From a virus, in the IMG/VR virus record IMGVR_UViG_3300009034_000169, positions 1 through 29,503 of that record: DNA of 29,503 nucleotides; one strand, 5' to 3'. The first letter of the stretch is position 1. Each line of letters starts with the position of its first letter. Below, piece by piece: positions 6,606 through 13,589 of the stretch. The notes beneath the pieces are model-generated. The model saw only the letters and a list, made by a program, of their open reading frames with translations, was not told where the DNA came from and made no database searches. The position numbers were made by a program, and so were the translations under genes.

Positions 6606-7468
6606 TGAAAATAGTATCTGTACAATTTGATTACATGGGATTCAAAAAATATGATATATTATCCAGAGTTCTAGAATATAGTATACAAAAAAATTGTCCA
6701 GATGCAGATTTGGAAATGCTTAGAATCCCTCCTCCGAAGGGATATCCAAGCAAGCGATGTTTTGCTGCTAATACCCTAAAAATGCAGAAATGGGTTGATA
6801 TAATGAATATCACAAATGATAATATTGTCTTTCTTGATTGTGATATGCTGGTTTTGCGTGATATTTCAGATATTTTTGAAGATGATTTTGACATTGGATT
6901 GACAATAAGAGGTACTGGTAGTATTCCATATAATGGCGGTGCAGTTTTTGTTCGTAATTCACAAAAAGCAAAAGATTATATGGAATTATGGAACGAAGTT
7001 AATATTCATCTATATAATAATCCAAAAGAACATAATTATTGGAGAAATAAAAAAGGATATGCTGGAATGAATCAAGCAGCTCTGGGATGCTTGATGGAAA
7101 CGAAAAAATATCAGGCAAATGTAAAAAAATATCCATGTGCTATTTGGAATCTTTGTAGAAATCATTGGAATAAGATTACAGATGAAAGCCGAATTTTGCA
7201 TATAAAAAGCGGATTAAGAAAGGCTGTATTTGCTAGAGCATCTTCTATTATAGTTGCAAAATATCAAAAAGCAATTTCAATATGGTTGCAATATGCAAAA
7301 GAAGCAGGGATTCATACCAATATGGAGGTTAAAAAATTTCTTGATACTCAAGAAAAAATAAAAGAAAAGGCAAAATCTAAATTGAAACGGAGAAGAACTT
7401 GGTTTGAAAAAGCACTTGGTAGAAAATATTCTGATATTGCAAAAATATCAAGAAAACGAAGGCGTTAA
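6605..7468 (+). CDS. GT-A fold glycosyltransferase 3 with basic C-terminal tail
   Basis: The start at 6605 forms a TAATG overlap with the preceding stop; the longer in-frame ATG at 6587 is less likely. The 287-residue product is a paralogue of the first glycosyltransferase: it shares IVSVQFDY, IPPP, NDNIVFLDCDML (DxD at D78 and D80), YNGGAVFVRN, YAGMNQAALG and ILHIKSGLRKAVF. It has an additional 70 residues at the C-terminus rich in Lys and Arg, ending in SRKRRR, which recalls the basic N-terminal tail of the neighbouring methyltransferase. Such tails suggest a shared docking partner or nucleic-acid contact. It closes the five-gene cassette; no hairpin terminator is visible after it. Confidence 0.82.
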   Translation: MKIVSVQFDYMGFKKYDILSRVLEYSIQKNCPDADLEMLRIPPPKGYPSKRCFAANTLKMQKWVDIMNITNDNIVFLDCDMLVLRDISDIFEDDFDIGLTIRGTGSIPYNGGAVFVRNSQKAKDYMELWNEVNIHLYNNPKEHNYWRNKKGYAGMNQAALGCLMETKKYQANVKKYPCAIWNLCRNHWNKITDESRILHIKSGLRKAVFARASSIIVAKYQKAISIWLQYAKEAGIHTNMEVKKFLDTQEKIKEKAKSKLKRRRTWFEKALGRKYSDIAKISRKRRR

Positions 7469-7480
7469 TAAAAATAGTAC

Positions 7481-7509
7481 TTGAAAAAATATCTTTTCTT
7501 AAATATAAT
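7481..7509 (+). promoter_or_regulatory. Promoter of ACTTGAA class for the connector/tail operon
   Basis: TTGAAA (7481-7486), a 17-nt spacer and a perfect TATAAT (7504-7509) precede the ATG at 7515 by only 5 nt. No SD is present, so the transcript should be leaderless. This is the best-matching promoter of the plus strand and shares ACTTGAA with those at 743 and 3901. Confidence 0.75.
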
Positions 7510-7514
7510 AAATT

Positions 7515-8006
7515 ATGGCTACATTTGCACAAATAGTTAATTTGCGATTAGAAATTTGTGATCCATATGGCGTTATAAATCTTCTTGAAATAGCTACAAA
7601 ACCAGATTTGCCAGTTACCCCACAATCTCAAACTGCTTACAAAGTTACAACCGATGGAGCATATTACAAAACAGATATTGAAAGTGGAGCAGTTGAATCA
7701 GATTATAGTAGAATAGAATTACAATTATCAGATTCTAGACTTGGCGATATGATAGATATGCATGGAGCTGCAAAGGCTGTCCGAGTTGCATTATTAGCAA
7801 TCGTGAAAAGATTAGGAACTCAATTTCCTATTGTGCGAAGTCAATCGGGTGCTGAATCTACTGAATATCAAAAACTTTCAGATTTATATAAATTTTATAA
7901 AGCGCTTGCTGATGATGCTAAAGAACAAGAAGCTGAAGACTCAGGCACTAATGCAGGACGATGGTATGCTATGAAAACACCTACTATTGGCGGAGGTAAT
8001 CTGTAA
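7515..8006 (+). CDS. Head-tail connector (adaptor) protein, putative
   Basis: The 163-residue protein is the first gene of the connector block, between capsid and head-closure genes, where the adaptor ring that binds the portal is encoded. It contains TDGAYYKTD, DYSRIELQLSDSRL, a helix IDMHGAAKAVRVALLAIVKRLG and TEYQKLSDLYKFYKALADDA. The mostly helical second half fits the four-helix fold of gp6/gp15-type adaptors, though I cannot name the family with certainty. Its mRNA is predicted leaderless. The stop codon overlaps the next start (TAATG), so both are probably co-translated. Confidence 0.5.
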   Translation: MATFAQIVNLRLEICDPYGVINLLEIATKPDLPVTPQSQTAYKVTTDGAYYKTDIESGAVESDYSRIELQLSDSRLGDMIDMHGAAKAVRVALLAIVKRLGTQFPIVRSQSGAESTEYQKLSDLYKFYKALADDAKEQEAEDSGTNAGRWYAMKTPTIGGGNL

Positions 8007-8401
8007 TGGATTATCGCATGCTTGAACAGGCGAGACGAGGTTTACAGAGACAAATAAATGAAAATCCTGAATCGATTATTATATATAGAAAACCAGTCAA
8101 AGCTGATGGATTTGGTGGATATGTAGAAGATCCTTATGGAACGCCTGTTCCGTACAATGTGAAATGTAGAATTAGCAAAGAAGTTCGTGGCCTGGAAGGC
8201 TTTTCAGAAAATGCAGTTGGTCTTAGTACAGCAGGTTCTTGGTTTATTCTAGTCGACTTTAAGACGCAAATATACAAGGATGATATTTTTGAGGCGAGAG
8301 ATAGACAATGGAGAATTGGAGCAGTTACGCAAATTAAGCAATATGGCGGAATCATAGCATATGAAGCGCCTGTAATTGAGGCCGAAACAATTGAGGAATA
8401 A
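8006..8401 (+). CDS. Head closure / head-tail joining protein
   Basis: The 131-residue protein overlaps the previous stop as TAATG. The pattern IIIYRKPVKADGFGGYVEDPYG, then VKCRISKE, STAGSWFILVDFKTQIYKDDIFEARDRQWRIGAV and YGGIIAYEAPV is that of SPP1 gp16/HK97 gp7-like head-closure proteins. These are small beta-barrels that begin with an R-x-x-x-D-G-x-G loop and end with a D-x-F-x-x-x-x-x-x-W-R-I strand pair. It would form the ring that seals packaged DNA and receives the tail. The position after the adaptor gene agrees. Length is normal for the family. Confidence 0.62.
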   Translation: MDYRMLEQARRGLQRQINENPESIIIYRKPVKADGFGGYVEDPYGTPVPYNVKCRISKEVRGLEGFSENAVGLSTAGSWFILVDFKTQIYKDDIFEARDRQWRIGAVTQIKQYGGIIAYEAPVIEAETIEE

Positions 8402-10207
8402 ATGAGTATAGAGATAGATTATCCGTTTGATAATCCTAATAATTATAATTATGATACAGATTTAATTGCCGTCCAATCAAGCAAGGCTTTATTGAAATTG
8501 ATTAATAATCCTCTGCAACAATTTACAGAAGATTATGCAAATGATACCGGCTTCACATATGATAGTAATGAAGCGGAATTTGTCGGGGGGAAAGTACAGC
8601 AAAAAAATAAAAGACCTACAAATGCAACTTTTTATGCTTCTTATACAAATAATATAGATGGATCATGGGGCGATGGTATTTTGACAGGCACAGCAGGCGG
8701 AGGGGCTTCTGTGGCTGGCGGAGCTTTGGATTTAAAATATTCTGATATTCGATATGTAGATTATGATGCCAATTTAAATGCTGACAGTCAGCAAACTGGA
8801 TGTATTAGATTACGTTTCCGACCTAATTATGCAGGATCTCCAGTAGGCGACACAATCGTAATGTTTGCAATTTGCAAATCAGTAGGACTTGGAAATAATA
8901 TGATTTTGCTACAACATACTGTTGCTGGACAAATCAATATTGGTATATTTGACTCGGCAGGAGCAGGAATAATTCAAGTAAATTTGGGTGCATGGGCTCC
9001 GGTATCAGGAACTATTTATGAATTCGAATTCAACTGGGATATAACTACAGGCGCTACTAGATTATTTTTGGATGGTAACCAATTTGGAGCAACACAAGTA
9101 AATACTGGAACAAGAGATTCAGATATAAATTTACTTGTAGTTGGTAGTAATCTTGATCATACAAAAATATCCAATTTTGAAATATTAGATTTTCTTATTT
9201 TTTCTACTGTTCAACATACAGCAAATTATACACCCGATTGGACAAATATATATGAATATGATTATTTAGAGTCAAAAGTAGATTTACCTTCATTTTCTTA
9301 TACTGGGAATGGTTCTATACAATCATTTGATAATTTTGTAACTATCGGAGCTAATGAACGATATATTATTAATAATCAATATTGGAATGGTTCAGTATGG
9401 GCTGTTTCAAATGGGACTTATGCACAAGCGTCAAATTCTGCTGATATTTTAGCGAATTTGGCAACTATTACAATATCAGGAACTATTAATATATCTATCG
9501 TTTTTGAAGATACTAATACTAATAGAGGTGAAGCAGATAATTTAATTTTCACTTATACAGGGCAAATTTATCCGACTTCAAATCCTATTATTTCTTTTTC
9601 TACTACTTTTCGTTGTGAAGGGATAGATGAATTCACGGAAACATCTACAAAAACAGGAAGCGATGAGATAAAATACAGAATAAGAATAGGTACGAATTAT
9701 GTTTATTGGAATGGAACTGCTTGGATAACTTCTGATGGTACATATGCTCAATCGACTACGGCAGCGGATATAAATACAAATAAAGCAACTCTTGTTACTT
9801 CTGCTTCCAATGTAGCAATAGGAGCTTATCTGCATTCTGGAGATGGAAGCACGACTCCGGAACTTGATAATGTTCAAATATTATTTGATTTTTCAGGCGA
9901 TGAAGCTGATGATATTGAAAAATGTATTATATGGGGGTATAGCCGAGATGCTCAAGGCAATGCATTGAATGAAGAAATATTTGTAGAGCTTGCGCCGGAT
10001 GTTGTAGAATATAAAAATAATATAACAATTGAAAGCGATCAAATTATTATAACTCCAAATTCAAGTGGATATTGGGAAGTTGAGCTTGCAGATAATGCAA
10101 ATATGAATGTAGGATCAAAATATATTTTTACAATTAATAATAAGACATATTATAGAATTATTCCAAATGAAATTTCAAAGGCTTTCAATGAATTAGAAGA
10201 GGCATAA
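8402..10207 (+). CDS. Virion adhesin with LamG/concanavalin-like domain and internal repeats
   Basis: The 601-residue protein starts right after the joining protein. Residues ~72-280 look like a concanavalin A/LamG jelly roll: ATFYASYTNNIDGSWGDG at the start, GCIRLRFRPNY, IYEFEFNWDITTGATRLFLDGNQFG and LLVVGSNLDHTKISNFEILDFLIF. Two copies of a second module follow (~300-388 and ~400-497), each with YWNGxxWxxSxGTYAQxxxxADIxxNxATL, then a beta-rich tail at 505-590 resembling an Ig-like or carboxypeptidase-regulatory-like fold. Such proteins bind carbohydrates or decorate capsids and necks. Its place between head-closure and tail-completion genes suggests a head or neck fibre rather than a tail-tip fibre. 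The target is unknown. Confidence 0.62.
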   Translation: MSIEIDYPFDNPNNYNYDTDLIAVQSSKALLKLINNPLQQFTEDYANDTGFTYDSNEAEFVGGKVQQKNKRPTNATFYASYTNNIDGSWGDGILTGTAGGGASVAGGALDLKYSDIRYVDYDANLNADSQQTGCIRLRFRPNYAGSPVGDTIVMFAICKSVGLGNNMILLQHTVAGQINIGIFDSAGAGIIQVNLGAWAPVSGTIYEFEFNWDITTGATRLFLDGNQFGATQVNTGTRDSDINLLVVGSNLDHTKISNFEILDFLIFSTVQHTANYTPDWTNIYEYDYLESKVDLPSFSYTGNGSIQSFDNFVTIGANERYIINNQYWNGSVWAVSNGTYAQASNSADILANLATITISGTINISIVFEDTNTNRGEADNLIFTYTGQIYPTSNPIISFSTTFRCEGIDEFTETSTKTGSDEIKYRIRIGTNYVYWNGTAWITSDGTYAQSTTAADINTNKATLVTSASNVAIGAYLHSGDGSTTPELDNVQILFDFSGDEADDIEKCIIWGYSRDAQGNALNEEIFVELAPDVVEYKNNITIESDQIIITPNSSGYWEVELADNANMNVGSKYIFTINNKTYYRIIPNEISKAFNELEEA

Positions 10208-10210
10208 ATT

Positions 10211-10489
10211 ATGATAAGAAAATATACGATCAATTCAAGATCATGGACAGCGATAACATCTGCTGGACAATCAGGTATATGTTGGATTGAAAAAAATATA
10301 AGAGGAAATGGATTAATAAATATAAATCATTCTGATTCTGGAAATACAAATAATGCCGGGTTTAGACTCAAAAAACCTTTAGCAAATAATGATATCTGCA
10401 TAATTTCACCTGATAATGATAATGATATTTATTATGCCAGGGTTTTGAATTCAAAAAATATTGTAAAAATAGTGGTGGATGTAGCATGA
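10211..10489 (+). CDS. Small putative virion protein, unknown function
   Basis: The 92-residue protein is encoded 3 nt after the adhesin, with AGAGGC 9 nt before its ATG, and overlaps the next gene by four bases (ATGA). It is polar and beta-rich, without membrane segment or cysteine cluster (two scattered Cys). The stretch ITSAGQSGICWI resembles the small beta-barrel phage proteins that open with 'T..sG....WL'. It probably belongs to the same surface structure as its neighbours. No family is recognised. Confidence 0.55.
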   Translation: MIRKYTINSRSWTAITSAGQSGICWIEKNIRGNGLININHSDSGNTNNAGFRLKKPLANNDICIISPDNDNDIYYARVLNSKNIVKIVVDVA

Positions 10490-11010
10490 TTGGAGTACCA
10501 AGCTTAGTAGAAATAAAAAAAATATATGAAGCAGTTGGAAACAAAGACGATCTTGTCATAGTACCTTTCGTACCAAACATTAGTTCTATTTTTGCGCATT
10601 TGAATACGGCTTATTATCATGTTCATGGACAAGCATTTATATATCCTAATCATGCAGATGAAATACAATTAACCGCTGGTTCTGGGGCTTGGGATTTGTC
10701 AGGAACAATATTGCAAGTAATTCCATTGGATGCTTTGAATGTTGCAGATTTTGATTTGCACTGGATTAATATTAGTGATATTTCTGCTAATGGACAAATA
10801 CAAATTGATATATATGCAGATAGTGGAGAAGGAAATGTTTTGATAGGGGCTACAAGATCGGTTAGAACAGCGGTACAATCAAGAAATGCTCCACAAAGAA
10901 TACAAGTGCCACAATTGCCAGTTAATACAAAAATTTCATGTAGATTATCGGATTCAACCGCAGGTGCTTTGACTTGTAATGTTAGTTTTGAAGGACATTA
11001 TTACGCATGA
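10486..11010 (+). CDS. Beta-rich virion surface protein, putative
   Basis: The 174-residue protein overlaps its neighbours at both ends by four bases. An N-terminal helix is followed by YYHVHGQAFIYPN, IQLTAGSGAWDLSG, ILQVIPLDALNVADFDLHWINI and a C-terminal CNVSFEGHYYA. I recognise this overall pattern from unassigned phage structural genes; the alternating strands suggest a jelly-roll or TNF-like trimer such as a head fibre or decoration protein. Located in the connector block next to the LamG adhesin, it may be part of a neck or capsid appendage. No enzymatic motif is seen. Confidence 0.5.
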   Translation: MIGVPSLVEIKKIYEAVGNKDDLVIVPFVPNISSIFAHLNTAYYHVHGQAFIYPNHADEIQLTAGSGAWDLSGTILQVIPLDALNVADFDLHWINISDISANGQIQIDIYADSGEGNVLIGATRSVRTAVQSRNAPQRIQVPQLPVNTKISCRLSDSTAGALTCNVSFEGHYYA

Positions 11011-11210
11011 AAATACCTTTTCCAGAAAGAGATAAAAATATTCCAGGATTAAATGAGGCATATATAAGAAATCCATATCCTGGAAAAGAATTATTAACAG
11101 TAGAGGAAGCATTAGATTCTATTAATAGAATTTCAGGAATGATATTGATTGATAAGAGGTATCGACATAATGGCAGTTATCGGAACTCCTCAAGTTTTAA
11201 AAAATATTAA
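11007..11210 (+). CDS. Small protein in connector block, unknown
   Basis: The 67-residue reading frame starts in an ATGA overlap with the previous gene and overlaps the next by 41 nt, which is longer than usual here. It begins MKIPFPERDKNIPGLNEAYIRNPYPGKELLTVEEALDS, divided here as two short motif-like parts, IPFPERD and NPYPGKE, followed by a helix. The last ~20 residues lie in the overlap and are low in hydrophobic residues. The ATGA coupling and the ordinary codon use of the first 50 codons favour a real gene. No family is recognised. Confidence 0.5.
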   Translation: MKIPFPERDKNIPGLNEAYIRNPYPGKELLTVEEALDSINRISGMILIDKRYRHNGSYRNSSSFKKY

Positions 11211-11529
11211 TACTATTTATGATCGCAAAAAAGTTGCGACATATGCATTATGTCTTGAATATGCAGCATTAGCACTTAATTATTTTAGACAGGCTCAAAG
11301 TGTTAATAAATTCTGGATTAATCGTACAGGCCAGGCGAAAGATTTAATGTTCACGGATGCAAAAATGACTACAACTTATATAAGTTGGTTAATGGCTCAT
11401 GGCATAAAATATGGTGTATATTTAGAACTTGCAAATGATGGACAAAATGAAGCAATTCGACCTGTTATAATGCATTTTTTACCTCAGTTTAAAAAAGATT
11501 TATCAAAATTATGGGAGAAAGATTTATGA
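11170..11529 (+). CDS. Tail completion protein, HK97 gp10-like
   Basis: The 119-residue protein uses the ATG at 11170, with AAGAGG 11-12 nt upstream; a TTG at 11149 in the same frame is less likely. FWINRTGQAKDLMFTD, then a helix ending in LMAHGIKYGVYLELANDGQNEAI, is the pattern of HK97 gp10-type proteins, which carry W-x-N-x-T-G near the N-terminal third and G-x-x-Y-x-x-x-L-E near the middle. These proteins sit between neck and tail tube and allow head-tail joining. The next gene overlaps its stop as ATGA. Confidence 0.65.
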   Translation: MAVIGTPQVLKNINTIYDRKKVATYALCLEYAALALNYFRQAQSVNKFWINRTGQAKDLMFTDAKMTTTYISWLMAHGIKYGVYLELANDGQNEAIRPVIMHFLPQFKKDLSKLWEKDL

Positions 11530-12287
11530 GCAAAATCCTTATTATTGGTTATGGAATCGTTGGACAAAATATTCATAAAATATTCACGGATGCCGATATT
11601 TATGATCCTGATAAATGTGAAGGCGTATTGAAAAATATAACTTATGATTTTGCTTTTATCTGCGTTCCAACTCCAAAAAAAGAAAATGGAGAATGTGATT
11701 ATTCAATTGTAGAAGAAGTTATCAAAAAGCATAAAGTAAAAATATTCATAATTAAATCTACAATTCCACCTGGGACTACTGAACTTTTAGGAAGTAAATT
11801 TCTAAAAAAATGTGTATTCTCGCCAGAATATTACGGGGAAACCGTTCATGCTAATGATAATAATTATGAATTTGTGATTCTAGGCGGTAATAAAATCAAT
11901 ACCAGAAAGGTAGCTGAATTATATAAAAATTATTATACAGGAAGATTAAAAATATTTCAGACAGATACAAAAACAGCGGAATTATGTAAATATATGGAAA
12001 ATGCTTTTCTTGCAACTAAAGTTATTTTTTGTAATGAATTCTACAGAATTGCTGAACGATATGGAATTGATTATAATGAATTAAGAGAACTCTGGCTTGC
12101 TGATCCTCGAATTAATAGAAGTCATTCTTTTGTCTATGAAAAGCACCCCTATTATGAATCGAAATGTCTTGACAAAGATTTGCCTGCAATACTGGAAGCA
12201 TCCAAGCAAAAAAATTATGAACCTAAATTATTAAAATATGTTATCGAAATAAATAAAAAATTCAAAAAGGATTTTCATGATAACTAG
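11526..12287 (+). CDS. Short UDP-glucose/GDP-mannose dehydrogenase family protein
   Basis: The start at 11526 overlaps the previous stop as ATGA. The 253-residue protein follows the family order closely: Rossmann GYGIVG (8-13) for NAD, FICVPTP (44-50), IIKSTIPPGTT (75-85), SPEYYGE (99-105), and TAELCKYMENAFLATKVIFCNEFYRIAERYG (split as TAELCKYMENAF and VIFCNEFYRIAERYG) in the helical domain. ESKCLDKDLPA (211-221) places C214 where the catalytic Cys lies, although the usual GGxCxPKD is degraded. Complete enzymes have ~390-470 residues; the C-terminal UDP-binding domain is absent. It may oxidise a nucleotide sugar to a uronic acid or be a repurposed fragment. It is out of place between tail-completion and tail-terminator genes, and may feed the glycosyltransferase cassette. 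Confidence 0.85.
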   Translation: MSKILIIGYGIVGQNIHKIFTDADIYDPDKCEGVLKNITYDFAFICVPTPKKENGECDYSIVEEVIKKHKVKIFIIKSTIPPGTTELLGSKFLKKCVFSPEYYGETVHANDNNYEFVILGGNKINTRKVAELYKNYYTGRLKIFQTDTKTAELCKYMENAFLATKVIFCNEFYRIAERYGIDYNELRELWLADPRINRSHSFVYEKHPYYESKCLDKDLPAILEASKQKNYEPKLLKYVIEINKKFKKDFHDN

Positions 12288-12633
12288 GATAATTGAAAAA
12301 CTCAAAACAGGTAAAATAAAAAATGTCGTTCCATATGGAACGCATCCACTTCCGGCAGCTCCTTACGTAGTTGTCAGGGCTGAAGCAGATGGATTAGGTC
12401 GTGGGAAAATATATAGAATTTTCGCTCATTTTCTTCCAGGCCAAATTTGCGATTTAGAAGATTATATATTCAATGATTTAACTTTATTATTGAGAAATTT
12501 TGAAGCATTAAGTCGACATGGAAATCGCAATAAGCTATGGACAGAACAAGATTATTCTGATATTATAACTAATAATGATGACGGCACGATTTCAATGGAA
12601 CGTAGATATTTGATGCCGTCTAAATTTTTCTAA
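12277..12633 (+). CDS. Tail terminator protein, putative
   Basis: The 118-residue protein overlaps the dehydrogenase gene by 11 nt with AAAAAGGA just before its ATG. It lies directly upstream of the tail tube gene, the usual place for the tail terminator (gpU/gp17-type), which caps the tube and sets its end. PYGTHPLPAAPYVVVRAEADGLGRGKIYRIFAHFLPGQ shows the typical P-Y-V-V-V strand and a long beta segment (motif given here in parts: PAAPYVVVRAE, IYRIFAHFLPGQ), and a helix LEDYIFNDLTLLLRNF follows. Final residues give a beta strand ISMERRYLMPSKFF. Confidence 0.55.
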   Translation: MITRIIEKLKTGKIKNVVPYGTHPLPAAPYVVVRAEADGLGRGKIYRIFAHFLPGQICDLEDYIFNDLTLLLRNFEALSRHGNRNKLWTEQDYSDIITNNDDGTISMERRYLMPSKFF

Positions 12634-12644
12634 GGAGGAAAAAT

Positions 12645-13589
12645 ATGTTAAGAACAGATGCTAATTATATTTTTGGATTGCCTTTTGCTAGGTTTCTCCC
12701 TCTTAATCCAGATTTGCACAATCCTACTAAGACGGCGGGTGAAACACAAATAAGAATTGTTGGAGGCATTGGGCCGTTTGATTTTTCAGACGAAGCCGAT
12801 CCCTCGGCTATCCCTTTAATAATCAAATTTGATAATGAAACAGCGGAAACTGTTAATGTTGATCTTTCAGGTGCTGCTTGTGCTGATATTTCGGCTGTAA
12901 CTGTAACGGAATTGGTAGCAGCCATTACTGCTGCTGGTCCTACTGATATTGATGTAAGCGAAGAGGCTGTGACTGGCAGAATATTATTTGAATATGGCGG
13001 AACTGGAACAGAACCAGATTATATTCAAATATATGGAGCTTGCGCTGAAATATGTGATGTCGGTCAGGGACTTGGCGTTAGATTCATACGTGTTGATACG
13101 CTTGAATCCTGCGGAGATGAACCAGTCCTGAAAGAATCCGAAACGATAACGGTCACAGATGCAAGGGGGAAAGACACTTCGGTTGTAACTGATTCATATA
13201 GGAAAGGCGCTACTGCAACCGTAATTGATACTGCATTCGATCAGATGTTAAGAGAATTGATTGAAGGTGGTCATATAGATCCAGTCACAGGCGTATATGA
13301 AGTTCCTACAAGTGAGGATGATAAGATTTATTTTCTTATTGAGGCTTTCTATCCTTATTATGAGGAAGGTGAAAATCTTGAAGCTAATATTGCTGGATGG
13401 TACAAAAAATTATTGAGAAAATGCAAAGGCGAACGTGGCGGAATGATGCATAGTAGAGAGTTTGGGAAAACGACATATACAGTTAATGTTACACCTTATC
13501 GAAATATATCGGGGGTCTTGTATGGCGATACTTCAGAAACTCCGCTCACTATTGAGCAATACGACGCCTATGACGTCTATAACGTCTAA
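12645..13589 (+). CDS. Major tail (tube) protein
   Basis: The 314-residue protein has a strong TAAGGAGG site 8 nt before its ATG, as expected of an abundant product. It lies between tail terminator and tail chaperone genes, just where the tube protein belongs. Residues ~30-150 contain an inserted beta-rich domain with IPLIIKFDNETAETVNVDLSG and VTELVAAITAAG, a pattern common in phage proteins that describe short repeats on tubes. The C-terminal half (SETITVTDARGKD, YPYYEEGENLEANIAGWYKKLLRKC) carries the tube-fold beta strands. Its last codons are three 9-bp tandem units and overlap the chaperone start. Confidence 0.72.
   Translation: MLRTDANYIFGLPFARFLPLNPDLHNPTKTAGETQIRIVGGIGPFDFSDEADPSAIPLIIKFDNETAETVNVDLSGAACADISAVTVTELVAAITAAGPTDIDVSEEAVTGRILFEYGGTGTEPDYIQIYGACAEICDVGQGLGVRFIRVDTLESCGDEPVLKESETITVTDARGKDTSVVTDSYRKGATATVIDTAFDQMLRELIEGGHIDPVTGVYEVPTSEDDKIYFLIEAFYPYYEEGENLEANIAGWYKKLLRKCKGERGGMMHSREFGKTTYTVNVTPYRNISGVLYGDTSETPLTIEQYDAYDVYNV
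13560..13586 (+). repeat. Three tandem 9-bp units at the tail tube/chaperone junction
   Basis: TACGACGCC, TATGACGTC and TATAACGTC follow each other directly before the TAA stop at 13587, encoding YDA-YDV-YNV. The chaperone ATG (13570) lies inside the second unit. Changes by whole units would keep both overlapping frames. Confidence 0.8.

Noticed and set aside
9578-9877. 99-codon antisense frame in the LamG protein gene
   Set aside because: Ser/Arg/Ile-rich composition typical of the complement of Asn/Asp/Tyr codons; no initiation signal.
13462-13569. Longer N-terminus of the tail chaperone from ATG 13462 or 13522
   Set aside because: These would overlap the tail tube gene by 128 or 68 nt, and the added residues have no chaperone character. 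The GGGGG before 13522 leaves some doubt.
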